From: an uncultured Ruminococcus sp.
GTDB lineage: Bacteria; Bacillota; Clostridia; Oscillospirales; Acutalibacteraceae
NCBI GenBank assembly: GCA_902776975.1
Contig: CACYSI010000041.1
Location: forward strand, 1 to 37,411
Reading direction: 5' to 3'
Length of the DNA: 37,411 bases
The stretch's first letter is position 1; each line of letters starts with the position of its first letter. Below, one piece after another: positions 28,186-36,220 of the stretch. The notes beneath the pieces are model-generated. The model saw only the letters and a list, made by a program, of their open reading frames with translations. It had not been told where the DNA came from and made no database searches. The translations under genes were made by a program, and so were the position numbers.

Positions 28186-28686
28186 TTGGCTAATATTATT
28201 GACGCATCTACACTGGAGCTTACAGAGCGCGTTGTAGCTATCAACCGCGTATCTAAGACTGTTAAGGGCGGCCGTGTCATGAAGTTTGCCGCACTGGTAG
28301 TTGTCGGCAACGGCGACGGCATAGTAGGCTTCGGTATCGGCAAGGCCGGTGAGGTTCCCGACGCGATCCGCAAGGGAATCGAGGACGCTAAAAAGCACCT
28401 TATGACAGTAGCCCTCAAGGGCACCACAATTCCGCACGAGATCATCGGCGCTTACGGCGCGGGCAGAGTTCTGATGAAGCCCGCCGCTCCCGGTACCGGC
28501 GTTATCGCGGGCGGTCCCGTGCGTGCCGTAGTTGAGGCTGTAGGCATCAAGGACATCCGTACCAAGGCTCTGCGCTCCAACAACCCCTGCAACGTAGTAA
28601 GAGCTACACTTCAGGGACTGGGCGCTCTGCGTACCGCCGAGCAGGTAGCTCGCGTTCGCGGTAAGTCCGTAAAAGAGATTCTGTAA
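28186..28686 (+). CDS. rpsE: 30S ribosomal protein S5
   Basis: S5 contributes to translational accuracy. The 166 residues include [21 protein letters not shown]-type start of the double-stranded RNA-binding fold and [20 protein letters not shown]. The start codon appears to be TTG eight bases after GGAGG at 28173-28177; an earlier TTG lies upstream of this Shine-Dalgarno and is unlikely. No ATG is available near the start. Confidence 0.93.
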   Translation: MANIIDASTLELTERVVAINRVSKTVKGGRVMKFAALVVVGNGDGIVGFGIGKAGEVPDAIRKGIEDAKKHLMTVALKGTTIPHEIIGAYGAGRVLMKPAAPGTGVIAGGPVRAVVEAVGIKDIRTKALRSNNPCNVVRATLQGLGALRTAEQVARVRGKSVKEIL

Positions 28687-28698
28687 GGAGGCGGCTAC

Positions 28699-28869
28699 AT
28701 GAAAATCAAGTTGGTTAAGAGCCTTATCGGCTCCAAGAAGGATCAGATTGCTACCGCTTACTCCCTGGGTCTGAAGAAGATCGGTGACGTCACCGAGCAG
28801 CCCGATAACGCGGCTACCAAGGGCAAGGTACAGAAGATTATCCACCTCGTAGTGGTTGAGAAAGACTAA
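28699..28869 (+). CDS. rpmD: 50S ribosomal protein L30
   Basis: L30 is a small protein of the large subunit. The 56-residue frame reads MKIKLVKSLIGSKKDQIATA, then SLGLKKIGDVTEQPDNAATKGKVQ and IIHLVVVEKD in translation of the plus strand, matching the family. The ATG follows AAGGAGG at 28685-28691. It sits in its usual place between rpsE and rplO. Confidence 0.95.
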   Translation: MKIKLVKSLIGSKKDQIATAYSLGLKKIGDVTEQPDNAATKGKVQKIIHLVVVEKD

Positions 28870-28884
28870 GGAGGTGCGAACAGA

Positions 28885-29325
28885 ATGAAACTTCACGAAT
28901 TATCACCCGCTGAGGGTTCCAAGAAGACAGCTAAAAGAATAGGCAGAGGTCACGGCTCAGGCTGGGGCAAGACTGCAGGCAAAGGTCACAAGGGTCAGAA
29001 AGCAAGAGCCGGTAAGGGTATGCGCGTAGGATTTGAAGGCGGTCAGATGCCGCTGCAGAGACGTATCCCTAAGCGTGGCTTCAACAACATCTTCAGAAAG
29101 TATGTTGTCGCTATCAATGTAGGCACTCTCAATAAGTTTGAGGACGGTGCTGTTGTAGATATCGCTGCGCTTGCCGATAAGGGTATCGTCAAAAACTCCT
29201 TTGACAGCGTAAAGATTCTTTCCAACGGCACATTGACAAAGAAGCTCACAGTCAAGGCAAACGCGTTCTCTAAGGGCGCTGTAGCTAAGATAGAGGCTGC
29301 CGGCGGAAAGACTGAGGTGATCTGA
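28885..29325 (+). CDS. rplO: 50S ribosomal protein L15
   Basis: L15 is a late-assembly protein that threads into 23S rRNA. The 146 residues start [22 protein letters not shown], followed by the [18 protein letters not shown] stretch and [18 protein letters not shown]. Its stop codon is directly followed by the secY start codon. Confidence 0.97.
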   Translation: MKLHELSPAEGSKKTAKRIGRGHGSGWGKTAGKGHKGQKARAGKGMRVGFEGGQMPLQRRIPKRGFNNIFRKYVVAINVGTLNKFEDGAVVDIAALADKGIVKNSFDSVKILSNGTLTKKLTVKANAFSKGAVAKIEAAGGKTEVI

Positions 29326-30669
29326 TTGTTTGCAACAATTAAGAACGCTTGGTCCATTCCAGATCTGCGTAAAAAGATTCTTTTTACACTTCTTATTGTA
29401 ATCATCTTCAGGATCGGTTCCGTAATCCCGGTTCCGTTCCTGAATATGGATGCACTCGCCAGCGTTATGGGTAACGCTCAGGGCGTAGACGATACACTCG
29501 TCGGCTACCTGAACACCTTATCGGGCGGCGCGTTCAGTAACGCGACCATCTTTGCTATGGGTATCACACCCTACATCAACAGCTCCATTATCATGCAGCT
29601 GCTGTGTGTAGCTATCCCTCCCCTCGAGCGTCTCTCCAAAGAGGGCGAAGAGGGCAGAAAGAAGATCGCCGCTATCACAAGATATGTCACTGTCGGCTTA
29701 GGTCTTATTCAGGGTACAGCTTACTACTTCTTCCTGAAGAACACCATCGACAACCAGGGCGACAGCCCCACATACCTGCCTATCGCTAAGTATACTTCGG
29801 GCTTTTCGATGTGGTTCAGCGCGATAGTTATCATCTTTGCGTTTACCGCAGGTACCGCGTTGATCATGTGGCTCGGCGAGCAGATCAACAAGAAGGGCAT
29901 CGGTAACGGTATCTCTATCCTGCTGTTTGCCGGTATCATCGCCAGACTTCCCTATACCGTCAACCTCCTTGCTCAGTACTGGAACCTCGGTTCTCAGGGC
30001 AGCACTCAGTACTACGTCTTTGTACCGCTCTGGGTCGTACTCTTCCTCGCAGTCGTATGGGTCATCACCTTCATGCAGGACGCGGAGAGACGTATCCCGA
30101 TCCAGTACGCAAAGCGTGTTGTCGGCAGAAAGATGTACGGCGGCCAGTCCACTCACCTGCCTATCAAGGTAACTCTGGGCGGCGTTATGCCTATCATCTT
30201 TGCTTCATCCATCCTTTCTATCCCCAGCACCATCAAGCTGTTCGTTCATCCCGAAGAGGGCAGCTTCTGGGACGGCTTCTTCAAGGCGTTCCAGACGAAC
30301 GGCTGGCTGTACGCAGTTCTCTACTTTATATTGATTCTTGCGTTCGCGTACTTCTACACGACCATCCAGTATAATCCCGTAGAGATGGCTAACAACCTTA
30401 AGCAGAACAACGGTGCTATCCCCGGAATCCGTCCCGGAAGATCAACAGCTGATTTTATCGCTAAGATATTGTCAAGAATCACCCTGATCGGCGCTCTGTT
30501 CCTCGCTGTTATCGCGCTGTTCCCGATCCTGTACTCCGACATCACCGGTCTGTACGGCCTGTCAATGGGCGGTACCTCCGTAATCATTATCGTCGGTGTC
30601 GCTCTGGATACAGCTAAGCAGCTCGAGAGTCAGATGATGATGCGTCATTACAAGGGCTTCCTTGACTGA
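29326..30669 (+). CDS. secY: Preprotein translocase subunit SecY
   Basis: SecY is the membrane channel of the Sec translocon. The 447 residues contain about ten hydrophobic segments. The N-terminus is LFATIKNAWSIPDLRKKILFTLLIV-like, the plug/TM2 region has GITPYINSSIIMQLL, and the C-terminal half contains AERRIPIQYAKRVVG and the conserved loop NNGAIPGIRPGRST. The start is a TTG touching the rplO stop, behind GAGGTGAT inside rplO, so translation is probably coupled. The order rplO-secY-adk-map is the classic spc arrangement. Confidence 0.96.
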   Translation: MFATIKNAWSIPDLRKKILFTLLIVIIFRIGSVIPVPFLNMDALASVMGNAQGVDDTLVGYLNTLSGGAFSNATIFAMGITPYINSSIIMQLLCVAIPPLERLSKEGEEGRKKIAAITRYVTVGLGLIQGTAYYFFLKNTIDNQGDSPTYLPIAKYTSGFSMWFSAIVIIFAFTAGTALIMWLGEQINKKGIGNGISILLFAGIIARLPYTVNLLAQYWNLGSQGSTQYYVFVPLWVVLFLAVVWVITFMQDAERRIPIQYAKRVVGRKMYGGQSTHLPIKVTLGGVMPIIFASSILSIPSTIKLFVHPEEGSFWDGFFKAFQTNGWLYAVLYFILILAFAYFYTTIQYNPVEMANNLKQNNGAIPGIRPGRSTADFIAKILSRITLIGALFLAVIALFPILYSDITGLYGLSMGGTSVIIIVGVALDTAKQLESQMMMRHYKGFLD

Positions 30670-30686
30670 TAAAAAGGAGATAAAGC

Positions 30687-31319
30687 ATGAAAATTATCCT
30701 TTTAGGCGCGCCCGGTGCCGGCAAAGGCACTCAGGCAGCTGTAATCAGCGAGCGCTTGAATATCCCCCAGATCAGCACGGGTAATATCATCCGTGCGGCG
30801 CTGAAGAGCGGTACAGAGATGGGTCTGAAGGCTAAGTCCTTCATCGACGCGGGCCAGCTTGTTCCCGATGATGTCGTTATCGGCATCATCAAGGAGCGTC
30901 TTGCCGAGGCCGACTGCAAAGACGGCTTCATACTTGACGGCTTTCCCCGCACCATCCCCCAGGCCGAGGCTCTGGACGAGATGGGTATCGTCATCGACAA
31001 GGTCATCGATATCGAGGTTGCCGATGATGTTATCGTAAACCGTCTGTCCGGACGCCGCGTGTGCGAGAAATGCGGCAGACCCTACCATACCGAGAGCCTT
31101 AAGCCCAAGGTAGAGGGTATATGCGATGATTGCGCGGGCGCCCTTATTCAGCGCAAGGACGACCATCCTGACACGGTCAAGGCTCGCCTTGACATCTATC
31201 ACAAAGAGACCGAGCCTCTCAAGGGTTACTATGAGAAGCAGGGCAAGCTCTATGTGGTAGAAGGCGCGAGCTCAGTCGAAGAGACGACCAGACTCACTTT
31301 TGAGGCTCTCGAGGCTTGA
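30687..31319 (+). CDS. adk: Adenylate kinase
   Basis: Adk interconverts AMP, ADP and ATP. The 210 residues begin MKIILLGAPGAGKGTQA, the P-loop. FILDGFPRTIPQAEAL and the LID domain follow. The LID carries four cysteines (CEKC and CDDC), the zinc-containing form common in Gram-positive bacteria. The start follows AAAAGGAGA. map begins four bases after its stop. Confidence 0.97.
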   Translation: MKIILLGAPGAGKGTQAAVISERLNIPQISTGNIIRAALKSGTEMGLKAKSFIDAGQLVPDDVVIGIIKERLAEADCKDGFILDGFPRTIPQAEALDEMGIVIDKVIDIEVADDVIVNRLSGRRVCEKCGRPYHTESLKPKVEGICDDCAGALIQRKDDHPDTVKARLDIYHKETEPLKGYYEKQGKLYVVEGASSVEETTRLTFEALEA

Positions 31320-31322
31320 TCT

Positions 31323-32075
31323 ATGATCGTTGTTAAGACCGCACGTGAAATTCAGAAAATGCAGGACGCGTGCACACTGTCCGCGCGGGCTCTGAAGCTC
31401 GCGGGAGAGATGGTCGAGCCGGGAGTGTCGACCTATGAGATCGACAAGGCTGTAAAAAAGTTTATCGAGGGTGAGGGCGGCGTGCCCTCCACCCTCGGTT
31501 ACAACGGCTATCCGGCGAGCACCTGTATCTCAGTGAACAGTGTGGTAGTCCATGGCATACCGAGCAAGAAGACGATCCTCAGACAGGGTGATATAGTGTC
31601 GATAGATATCATGGCAGGAATGCACGGATATCACGGAGACAACGCCTATACCTATCCCTGCGGAGATATCACCGAGGAGGCGAGACGCCTGCTCGACGCT
31701 ACAAAGGAGAGTCTTTACGAGGGTATAAAGGCGGCGCTTGCGGGTAATCGCATAGGCGATATCGGCAGCGCTGTGCAGAGGTATGTCGAAGCTCGTGGCT
31801 ACGGGGTGGTACGGGAGTTTACCGGCCACGGCGTAGGTACGAAACTGCATGAAGACCCAAGTGTGCCTAACTACGGCACACCCGGACGAGGCCCTCGCCT
31901 CATACCGGGCATGACTATCGCGATCGAACCGATGATAACGATGGGCAACCACAGGGTAAGGATACTTGACGACGAGTGGACCGCCGTAACGGTGGACGGC
32001 TCGCTTGCGGCTCACTATGAGCACACCGTATGTATCACACCCGACGGTCCTCGTATAATGACCTTATTGGATTGA
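31323..32075 (+). CDS. map: Methionine aminopeptidase, type I
   Basis: Map removes the initiator methionine from nascent proteins. The 250 residues show the five metal ligands of the family: two Asp in SIDIMAGMHGYHGDNAY, His in GHGVGTKLHEDP, Glu in IAIEPMI, and Glu in YEHTVCI. GAGG near the adk 3' end is the likely ribosome-binding site, implying coupling. A small KOW-domain gene follows after seven bases. Confidence 0.96.
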   Translation: MIVVKTAREIQKMQDACTLSARALKLAGEMVEPGVSTYEIDKAVKKFIEGEGGVPSTLGYNGYPASTCISVNSVVVHGIPSKKTILRQGDIVSIDIMAGMHGYHGDNAYTYPCGDITEEARRLLDATKESLYEGIKAALAGNRIGDIGSAVQRYVEARGYGVVREFTGHGVGTKLHEDPSVPNYGTPGRGPRLIPGMTIAIEPMITMGNHRVRILDDEWTAVTVDGSLAAHYEHTVCITPDGPRIMTLLD

Positions 32076-32082
32076 GGTATTT

Positions 32083-32331
32083 ATGGATATCGTTAAGGGC
32101 TCTGTTGTCATCGCTAAGGCGGGACGAGACAAAGGCAGGGCGTTCGCGGTCACTGATGTGATCGGCAAGCGCGAGGTGCTCATAGCAGACGGTAAGAGCC
32201 GTCCTTTAGAGCGACCTAAGCGTAAGAACGTCATTCACCTGCAGGCTACATCGACCGTTATTGATCACGTAACAACAAACCGACAACTAAGAAATTTACT
32301 CAGAGAACATAATTTCATACAGGAGGGTTAA
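32083..32331 (+). CDS. KOW-domain RNA-binding protein (L14e-like)
   Basis: This 82-residue protein begins GSVVIAKAGRDKGRAFAVTDV, a KOW motif similar to that of eukaryotic/archaeal L14e and of small Firmicutes RNA-binding proteins. A central basic stretch (KSRPLERPKRKNVIHL) also suggests RNA contact. It sits between map and infA, a position where such genes are seen in Gram-positive spc operons. Its role in translation is not established. infA begins three bases on. Confidence 0.85.
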   Translation: MDIVKGSVVIAKAGRDKGRAFAVTDVIGKREVLIADGKSRPLERPKRKNVIHLQATSTVIDHVTTNRQLRNLLREHNFIQEG

Positions 32332-32334
32332 GTC

Positions 32335-32553
32335 ATGTCAAAACAGGACGTTATCGAGATTGAGGGTATCGTCACAGAGGCTCTGCCGAACGCTCAGTTC
32401 AACGTAGAGCTCCCCAACGGTCACAAGATACTGGCCGTTATCTCAGGCAAGCTGAGAATGAACTTCATCCGCATCCTCCCCGGCGATAAGGTGACCGTAG
32501 AGATGTCTCCCTACGACCTGACCCGCGGCAGGATCACTTGGAGAACAAAATAA
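32335..32553 (+). CDS. infA: Translation initiation factor IF-1
   Basis: IF-1 binds the ribosomal A site during initiation. The 72 residues read [46 protein letters not shown] and end with [14 protein letters not shown], the complete OB fold. The start follows AGGAGGG. Confidence 0.97.
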   Translation: MSKQDVIEIEGIVTEALPNAQFNVELPNGHKILAVISGKLRMNFIRILPGDKVTVEMSPYDLTRGRITWRTK

Positions 32554-32617
32554 GCGAGCTTTTATAAGCGAAAGCACGCAGTTAAACATCTTACTAAGAA
32601 GGAAAGGAATGATATTA

Positions 32618-32731
32618 ATGAAAGTCAGACCTTCAGTAAAGAAAATGTGTGAAAAGTGCAAGATTATCAAGAGACACGGTAAGGTTATGGTAATCTGCGA
32701 GAATCCCAAGCATAAGCAGAGACAGGGATAA
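32618..32731 (+). CDS. rpmJ: 50S ribosomal protein L36
   Basis: L36 is the smallest large-subunit protein. The 37-residue frame reads [17 protein letters not shown], then [20 protein letters not shown]. It contains the zinc ligands Cys, Cys, Cys and His (CEKC, IC, KH). The ATG follows AAGGAAAGG with a rather long spacing of about 9-10 bases. Its position after infA is standard. Confidence 0.95.
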   Translation: MKVRPSVKKMCEKCKIIKRHGKVMVICENPKHKQRQG

Positions 32732-32738
32732 TATTCGC

Positions 32739-32860
32739 TGTCATTACGAGCAGGGGCTACCCCCCGACGTGGAAATCCCGCAAAGAGGAGCAGAGATGCT
32801 CTTAAACAGTATTATTGACCGTGGGATCGCCACAGCCCGTGAGCGGGCTTCGCGATGACG
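32739..32860. repeat. Imperfect palindromic dispersed repeat between rpmJ and rpsM
   Basis: The left end TGTCATTACGAG and right end CTTCGCGATGACG are near-complements. Inside, GTGGAAATCCC and GGGATCGCCAC pair again, and AGCCCG-tgag-CGGGCT forms a small stem near the right end. The right half resembles the partial copy after purL at 18661-18696. There is no coding potential. The element is about 120 bases and looks like a REP/MITE-type intergenic repeat; an AT-rich stretch to the rpsM ribosome-binding site GGAGGTG follows. Confidence 0.7.
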
Positions 32861-32921
32861 ATTTGTGACAAATTTTTCATACAAACAAAACTATTATTTA
32901 ATCTAAATGGAGGTGCACTAA

Positions 32922-33290
32922 ATGGCTCGTATAGCAGGCGTCGACTTGCCCCGTGACAAGAGAGTCGAGATCGGACTCACTTATATCTACGGTATCGGTC
33001 GCAAAACCGCTACAGACATTATTGCTGCAACAGGTGTTAATCCCGACACTCGTGTTCGTGATCTCACCGAAGAAGATGTTTCAAAGTTAAGAGAATATAT
33101 TGACCATAATTGCCGAGTTGAAGGTGATCTCCGCAGAGATATCGCTTTTGACATCAAGAGACTGATCGAAATCGGTAGTTACCGCGGTGTTCGCCACAGA
33201 AAAGGTCTCCCCGTAAGAGGCCAGCGCTCTAAGACCAACGCCAGAACCAGAAAAGGCCCGCGCAAGACTATGGCTAACAAGAAGAAGTAA
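32922..33290 (+). CDS. rpsM: 30S ribosomal protein S13
   Basis: S13 forms inter-subunit bridges and contacts P-site tRNA. The 122 residues begin [26 protein letters not shown] and contain [22 protein letters not shown], the conserved basic tail. The start follows GGAGGTG. It opens the alpha-operon part: rpsM, rpsK, rpsD, rpoA, rplQ. Confidence 0.97.
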   Translation: MARIAGVDLPRDKRVEIGLTYIYGIGRKTATDIIAATGVNPDTRVRDLTEEDVSKLREYIDHNCRVEGDLRRDIAFDIKRLIEIGSYRGVRHRKGLPVRGQRSKTNARTRKGPRKTMANKKK

Positions 33291-33303
33291 GGAGGGCAAT
33301 TAA

Positions 33304-33705
33304 ATGGCAGTTAAAACAGGTAAGAAGGCTCCTATCCGCCGCCGCCGCGAGAGAAAGAATATCGAGAAGGGCTCGGCGCATATCCAGTCTACCTTTAACA
33401 ACACTATCGTTACTATATCCGATACACAGGGCAACGCTATATCTTGGGCTTCCGCCGGTGAGCTCGGCTTCCGCGGATCCCGTAAGTCCACTCCCTTCGC
33501 GGCTCAGTCCGCTGCTGAGACAGCCGCTAAGGTCGCTATGGAGCATGGCATGAAGAGCGTTGAGGTCTTTGTCAAGGGTCCCGGCCAGGGTCGTGAGGCG
33601 GCTATCCGCGCTCTGCAGACCGCAGGTCTTGAGGTAACCATGATCAAAGACGTTACCCCCATCCCGCACAACGGATGCCGTCCTCCCAAGAGAAGACGCG
33701 TATAA
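33304..33705 (+). CDS. rpsK: 30S ribosomal protein S11
   Basis: S11 forms part of the platform and lies near the mRNA 3' side. The 133 residues include [38 protein letters not shown] and the end [17 protein letters not shown]. The start follows AAGGAGGGC. Confidence 0.97.
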   Translation: MAVKTGKKAPIRRRRERKNIEKGSAHIQSTFNNTIVTISDTQGNAISWASAGELGFRGSRKSTPFAAQSAAETAAKVAMEHGMKSVEVFVKGPGQGREAAIRALQTAGLEVTMIKDVTPIPHNGCRPPKRRRV

Positions 33706-33726
33706 AGAAAAAGGAGGATATAGATT

Positions 33727-34362
33727 ATGGCTAAGAATTCACAGCCTATCGCAAAGCGCTGCAGAGCGCTGGGCATTTCACCCGCTGTTATGGGTTACAG
33801 CAAGAAGACCTCTAACCGTAATCCCGGCGGTAAGATGAGAAGAAAGCAGAGTGAGTACGGTATCCAGCTCACAGAGAAGCAGAAGGTAAAGTTTATCTAC
33901 GGCGTTCTCGAGAAGCAGTTCCGTATGTACTATGAGAAGGCGGAGAAGATGGAAGGCAAGACAGGTGAGAACCTGCTGTCTCTGGTTGAGCGCAGACTCG
34001 ACAACGTTGTATACCGCCTCGGTTTGGCAGCTACCCGCCGTGAGGCCCGTCAGCTCGTAAACCACGCTCATTTCACTGTAAACGGCAAAAAATGCAACAT
34101 CCCCTCATATATCATTAAGGTCGGCGATGTGATCGCGGTTTCAGACGGCTCTAAGGACACCAACCGCTTCAAGGCTCTCGTAGAGAACGACGCGGCTGTA
34201 CTCATCCCCAAGTGGCTTGAAAAGACCGACAAGCTCAGCGGCAAGGTCATCGCGCTGCCTCAGCGTGACGATATCGACTATCCTGTTGAGGAACACCTCA
34301 TCGTCGAGTTGTACTCCAAGGCGGGCATAGCGGCGCGGCTCGTTCCGCGTTTGCAGAGCTAA
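33727..34362 (+). CDS. rpsD: 30S ribosomal protein S4, zinc-free type, with short C-terminal extension
   Basis: S4 initiates 16S rRNA assembly and influences accuracy. The 211 residues contain [18 protein letters not shown], the S4 RNA-binding domain [20 protein letters not shown] and [12 protein letters not shown]. The N-terminus keeps only one cysteine, so it is the form without the four-Cys zinc site. Family members usually end at ELYSK; here 13 more residues ([13 protein letters not shown]) follow before the stop, which suggests loss of the original stop codon. The effect is probably small. Confidence 0.95.
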   Translation: MAKNSQPIAKRCRALGISPAVMGYSKKTSNRNPGGKMRRKQSEYGIQLTEKQKVKFIYGVLEKQFRMYYEKAEKMEGKTGENLLSLVERRLDNVVYRLGLAATRREARQLVNHAHFTVNGKKCNIPSYIIKVGDVIAVSDGSKDTNRFKALVENDAAVLIPKWLEKTDKLSGKVIALPQRDDIDYPVEEHLIVELYSKAGIAARLVPRLQS

Positions 34363-34384
34363 AAATTTAAGGAGGAATTCGCTA

Positions 34385-35338
34385 ATGATAGAGATAGAAA
34401 AACCCAGAATTGATACGGAAGAGTTATCATCGGACGGTAAGTACGGCAGGTTTGTGGTTGAGCCCCTTGAGCGCGGCTTCGGCAATACTCTGGGCAACTC
34501 TCTGCGCCGCGTACTGCTCTCCTCTTTAGAGGGCGTAGCTGTTACATCGATCAAGATCAACGGAGTACTTCATGAGTTCTCTACTATACCGGGCGTCAAA
34601 GAGGACGTGACCGAGATAGTTCTGAACATGAAGAGTCTGGTAGCTAAGCTGCACAGTAACGGTCCTAAGGTCGTAGAGATAGCGGCAGAGGGTCCCTGTG
34701 AGGTCACCGCTGAGAGCATCAAGTGCGACAGCGAGGTCGAGATCCTCAACCCCGAGCTCCATATCGCCACACTCGCCGAGGGCGCGGTGCTGAACATGGA
34801 GATCACCCTCGACAAGGGCAGAGGTTATGTCCCGGCTGAGAAGAATAAGCTCATCGCCGGCAACGAGATCATCGGTGTGCTGCCGATCGACTCTATCTAC
34901 ACACCTGTCCTCAAGGTCAACTACACGGTAGATAATACCCGCGTAGGTCAGATCACAGACTACGACAAGCTGACGATCAGCGTTTGGACAAACGGCGTAA
35001 TCAACGCTCAGGAGGCTCTTTCGCTGGCGGCTAAGGTACTCTCTGAGCATCTGAATCTCTTTGTCAATCTGACTGACAGAGGTCTGAGCACACAGATCAT
35101 GGTCGTCAAGAACGATAAGGGCAAGGAGAAGGTACTCGAGATGACTATCGAAGAGCTCGATCTCTCTGTCAGATCGTTCAACTGCCTCAAGCGCGCCGGT
35201 ATCAATACCGTAGAGGACCTTATCTCTAAGTCTGAGGAGGATATGATGAAGGTACGCAACCTCGGCCGCAAGTCGCTCGAGGAGGTTGTCTTCAAGCTCG
35301 ATACGCTGGGCTTCAGCCTGCGTAAAGAGGACGAATAA
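34385..35338 (+). CDS. rpoA: DNA-directed RNA polymerase subunit alpha
   Basis: The alpha subunit nucleates RNA polymerase assembly and its C-terminal domain contacts UP elements and activators. The 317 residues have the N-terminal dimer domain ([38 protein letters not shown]) and the C-terminal domain ([22 protein letters not shown] and [15 protein letters not shown]) separated by a linker. The start follows AAGGAGG. Confidence 0.97.
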   Translation: MIEIEKPRIDTEELSSDGKYGRFVVEPLERGFGNTLGNSLRRVLLSSLEGVAVTSIKINGVLHEFSTIPGVKEDVTEIVLNMKSLVAKLHSNGPKVVEIAAEGPCEVTAESIKCDSEVEILNPELHIATLAEGAVLNMEITLDKGRGYVPAEKNKLIAGNEIIGVLPIDSIYTPVLKVNYTVDNTRVGQITDYDKLTISVWTNGVINAQEALSLAAKVLSEHLNLFVNLTDRGLSTQIMVVKNDKGKEKVLEMTIEELDLSVRSFNCLKRAGINTVEDLISKSEEDMMKVRNLGRKSLEEVVFKLDTLGFSLRKEDE

Positions 35339-35388
35339 CTATTAGGCGCAAGCCTTGACTTAAATATTCCCGAAAGGAGTGAATATAA

Positions 35389-35730
35389 ATGCCGGGTACA
35401 AGAAAATTGGGCAGAGCTACCGATGCTCGCCTCGCGATGCTGAGAGCTCTCGTTACTTTCTTACTTGAAAACGGAAAGATCGAAACTACTCTTACCCGCG
35501 CCAAGGAGACTGCCTCCATGGCCGAGAAGATGATCACTATAGCAAAAAAGGATACGCTCGCTAACAAAAGACAGGTCATGGCGTTCATCACAAAAGAGGA
35601 TGTAGCTACTAAGCTGTTTAAGGAGATTGCTCCCAAGTATGCGGACCGCAACGGCGGTTATACACGCATCACTAAGATAGGCCCCCGCCGCGGTGACGCT
35701 GCTGAGATGGCTATCATAGAGCTTGTCTGA
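35389..35730 (+). CDS. rplQ: 50S ribosomal protein L17
   Basis: L17 lies near the tunnel exit. The 113 residues start [21 protein letters not shown] and contain [10 protein letters not shown] and [20 protein letters not shown]. The start follows GAAAGGAGTG. It is the last gene of the ribosomal cluster; an intrinsic terminator lies 24 bases beyond its stop. Confidence 0.97.
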   Translation: MPGTRKLGRATDARLAMLRALVTFLLENGKIETTLTRAKETASMAEKMITIAKKDTLANKRQVMAFITKEDVATKLFKEIAPKYADRNGGYTRITKIGPRRGDAAEMAIIELV

Positions 35731-35753
35731 TCATATTTATAAGCAAGAAATGC

Positions 35754-35783
35754 GCCTCGCTGAGAAGCGGGGCTTTTTCTTTG
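35754..35783 (+). terminator. Intrinsic terminator after rplQ
   Basis: GCCTCGCT-gaga-AGCGGGGC forms an eight-pair stem (one G-U) with a four-base GAGA loop, followed by TTTTTCTTT. It marks the end of the S10-spc-alpha transcript. Confidence 0.9.
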
Positions 35784-36129
35784 GATTTATTATATGTAAG
35801 TTTTGTATTATTTGACTAAAAAAGGTTTTAGTGTCTGTAAAAATACTATAAAATGACCGCTAAGAAAAAATCAAACATTTCAAAAGTTACAAAATTGTAA
35901 TACGCCTGTATATTTTGTGATTTTTAACTTGCCTTTAACTACATATGGCGAATAAACAGATAAATGAGGCGGTTTTGTAATTGTCATAATTCGCTAAAAA
36001 TCGTTATTTCGGCAACAAAAATATAAAGCAAAAAGAGCAAAAAAAGACAAAAGCAAAAGAAAATTACAAAATAGTTACAAATAGTTAAAATAAGATTACA
36101 AAACATACGAAAAAGTTACAGAATTGTTG
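35784..36129 (+). promoter_or_regulatory. AT-rich upstream region with phased A-tracts and TTACAA motifs
   Basis: This gene-free stretch is strongly AT-rich. TTACAA-aa-TTGTAA at 35887-35900 is an inverted pair. Runs of four to seven A residues start at 36017, 36030, 36039, 36049 and 36055. TTACAA-like hexamers then start at 36064, 36075, 36085 (TTAAAA), 36096 and 36116 (TTACAG), spaced by about one or two helical turns. The array ends just before the promoter of the secreted-protein gene, so a regulator-binding array or curved upstream DNA is plausible. Confidence 0.5.
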
Positions 36130-36159
36130 TTGGTAATGACTGAGCGCTTGAAATATAAT
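36130..36159 (+). promoter_or_regulatory. Probable promoter of the secreted cohesin-like protein gene
   Basis: TTGGTA and a perfect TATAAT are separated by 18 bases. The -10 box ends about 61 bases before the ATG at 36221, leaving a leader of about 55 bases. TTACAA repeats lie directly upstream. Confidence 0.65.
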
Positions 36160-36220
36160 GTAATTGCTTAGAATTGGCGAAAACTATATCTTTAGCAAAT
36201 TATTTTAGGAGGAAATACGA

